DNA of 64,000 nucleotides from assembly GCA_035274845.1 (NCBI GenBank), contig DATENU010000021.1:183150-247149 (forward strand). Direction: 5' to 3'. A program made the position numbers and the translations under genes. The notes beneath the pieces were generated by a model that saw nothing but the letters and a program-made list of their open reading frames with translations, searched no databases and was not told where the DNA came from. Of this stretch, positions 62,797-64,000 are shown piece after piece (the stretch's first letter is position 1; every line of letters begins with the position of its first letter). The stretch is from Chthoniobacterales bacterium (GTDB lineage: Bacteria > Verrucomicrobiota > Verrucomicrobiia > Chthoniobacterales > UBA10450).

Positions 62797-64000
62797 ATGG
62801 TCTCGGCGTTTCTCAACACGGTCAAAATTCCGGAACTGCGGCGGCGGATCCTGTTTACCCTCGCGGTCATCGTGATCGTGCGTTTGGGTGCAGCGATCAC
62901 CACGCCGGGGGTAAACCAGGCCGTTATCCAGGAGTGGTTCCGCACCTCCCTCACCGAGAAAACGGGGAGTAACGTCGCGGCTCTCTTTAATTTGTTCAGT
63001 GGCGGGGCCTTGGAAAACTGCGCGATCTTTTCGCTCGGCATCATGCCTTACATCAGCGCGTCGATCATGATGCAGCTGCTTACGGCGGTGATTCCAAAGC
63101 TTGGCCGGTTGGCCAAGGAAGACGGCGGGCGCCAGAAAATCATGCAATACACCCGGTATGCGACCGTGGCGCTCTGCCTGGTGCAGGCCTATTTGCTCGC
63201 CATCTCATTTCAGCATCCTGAGTCCTACCAGACCATGCTCCCGGGAATTACCGAGACGATGGCGAAGATAGGAATTCCACTCGTGGACGATCCTGGGTTG
63301 ATGTTCCGGATTGTGACCGTTTTATCTCTCACCACAGGCACATTGTTTTTGATGTGGCTCGGTGATCAAATCACGGAGCGCGGGATTGGAAACGGTATTT
63401 CGTTGATCATTACCATCGGCATCGTCGCGCGCCTGCCCGCGGCTTTGGCGCAGGCCTGGAAGACCTTTGTCCCCTCGGCGGAGACGGGCGCCAGCCAGGT
63501 CAATCCGGCCATCCTGGTCCTGATGGTGGCGTTCCTGTTTATTGTGATTGCCGCGGTCATCGCGGTGACGCAGGGCGTCCGCAAAATTACCGTGCAATAC
63601 GCAAAGCGGGTGGTGGGCCGGAAGATGTATGGCGGCCAAACCCAGTATATGCCGCTGAAGGTGAATTACGCGGGCGTCATGCCGATTATTTTCGCCTGGG
63701 CGCTGCTCCTCTTCCCAAACGTGATTGTGAGCACAGCCTTCCAGAACAGCCGGACGGCCAAAACCATTTCCGACATGCTTGCCACTGGCTGGCTGCATTA
63801 TGTCATTCTCGCGGCGATGATTTTCTTCTTCAGTTATTTCTGGGTTGCAACGCAGTTTCAACCGTCACAGATCGCCGACGACCTCAAGAAATACGGCGGA
63901 TACATTCCTGGCGTTCGACCTGGCAAGCCGACGGCGGATTTTCTCGATTACACAATGACGCGCCTCACATTTGCCGGCGCGCTCTTCTTAACGGCGATTG
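62797..64000 (+). CDS. secY: Protein translocase subunit SecY (C-terminus beyond the window)
   Basis: 401 codons are open from the ATG at 62797 to the right edge. SFLN-like [33 protein letters not shown] is helix 1. The plug region [25 protein letters not shown] and the later [21 protein letters not shown] [20 protein letters not shown] are classic SecY. The last visible stretch ([31 protein letters not shown]) lies near helix 8-9. Together with SecDF and YajC (25-28 kb), it is part of the Sec system. About 50-90 residues are missing. Confidence 0.97.
   Translation, partial: MVSAFLNTVKIPELRRRILFTLAVIVIVRLGAAITTPGVNQAVIQEWFRTSLTEKTGSNVAALFNLFSGGALENCAIFSLGIMPYISASIMMQLLTAVIPKLGRLAKEDGGRQKIMQYTRYATVALCLVQAYLLAISFQHPESYQTMLPGITETMAKIGIPLVDDPGLMFRIVTVLSLTTGTLFLMWLGDQITERGIGNGISLIITIGIVARLPAALAQAWKTFVPSAETGASQVNPAILVLMVAFLFIVIAAVIAVTQGVRKITVQYAKRVVGRKMYGGQTQYMPLKVNYAGVMPIIFAWALLLFPNVIVSTAFQNSRTAKTISDMLATGWLHYVILAAMIFFFSYFWVATQFQPSQIADDLKKYGGYIPGVRPGKPTADFLDYTMTRLTFAGALFLTAI

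Overview
The window is 64 kb of GC-rich chromosome from a free-living bacterium. The best guess is a verrucomicrobial soil lineage (Spartobacteria/Chthoniobacterales-like). That assignment is inference: it rests on the look of the proteins, the dispersed palindromic repeats spread through intergenic and coding DNA, the mix of ATG/GTG/TTG starts, and the gene order of the ribosomal cluster. No rRNA, tRNA or CRISPR array was recognised, and no insertion sequence with a transposase.

Layout. 1-8 kb (minus strand): the end of a small CxxC redox protein, a three-gene 2-oxo-acid dehydrogenase operon (E1alpha, E1beta, E2) and smc. 8-17 kb: an APC permease divergent from an M20 dipeptidase, an NlpC/P60 hydrolase, queuosine genes queC and queF, apt and several small secreted or hypothetical proteins. 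16.8-21.1 kb: a tetrapyrrole operon (CcsA/HemX-like, hemA, hemC, cobA-hemD fusion). 21.1-25.2 kb: a GrpE-like protein, a short Hsp70 and a degenerate-J/TerB-like/FGE-fold protein. 25.2-28.4 kb: rpsU, fused secDF and yajC. 28.5-30.9 kb: a lower-GC pair of nuclease-fold genes (DUF4365 and an Mrr-like protein with an HTH). 31-40 kb: cell-surface O-acetylation genes (AlgX-like, MBOAT/AlgI-like, a second AlgX/J-like, two SGNH hydrolases), interrupted by a small accessory patch and a membrane-fused HAD phosphatase. 40-45 kb: tgt divergent from an ABC-F protein and a polytopic membrane protein. 44.7-49.5 kb (minus): a seven-gene, translationally coupled membrane/redox operon led by a GbsR/MarR-type regulator with a perfect 18-bp palindrome in front of it. 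49.5-64 kb (plus): one continuous str-S10-spc ribosomal operon from rpsL to secY, which runs off the end.

How parts work together. QueC, QueF and Tgt are three steps of queuosine tRNA modification. HemA, HemC and CobA-HemD carry glutamyl-tRNA to uroporphyrinogen III and on to precorrin-2. YajC and SecDF assist SecYEG, whose secY closes the window. The AlgI/AlgX-type proteins are expected to move acetyl groups across the membrane onto an exopolysaccharide or wall polymer.

Most unusual points. (1) Palindromic repeat elements have entered genes in frame or supply their ends: an 84-bp element inside tgt, a 63-bp element inside the ABC-F gene, a 29-bp repeat inside smc that recurs exactly at 34.3 kb, and elements that give queF and tgt their stop codons. 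(2) A coiled-coil, probably exported protein sits between rpsS and rplV, and its N-terminus overlaps an inverted repeat. (3) The str operon leader begins with a terminator-like hairpin and U-tract. (4) The GrpE/Hsp70/J-TerB-FGE cassette and (5) the DUF4365+Mrr pair look like little-described functional modules.
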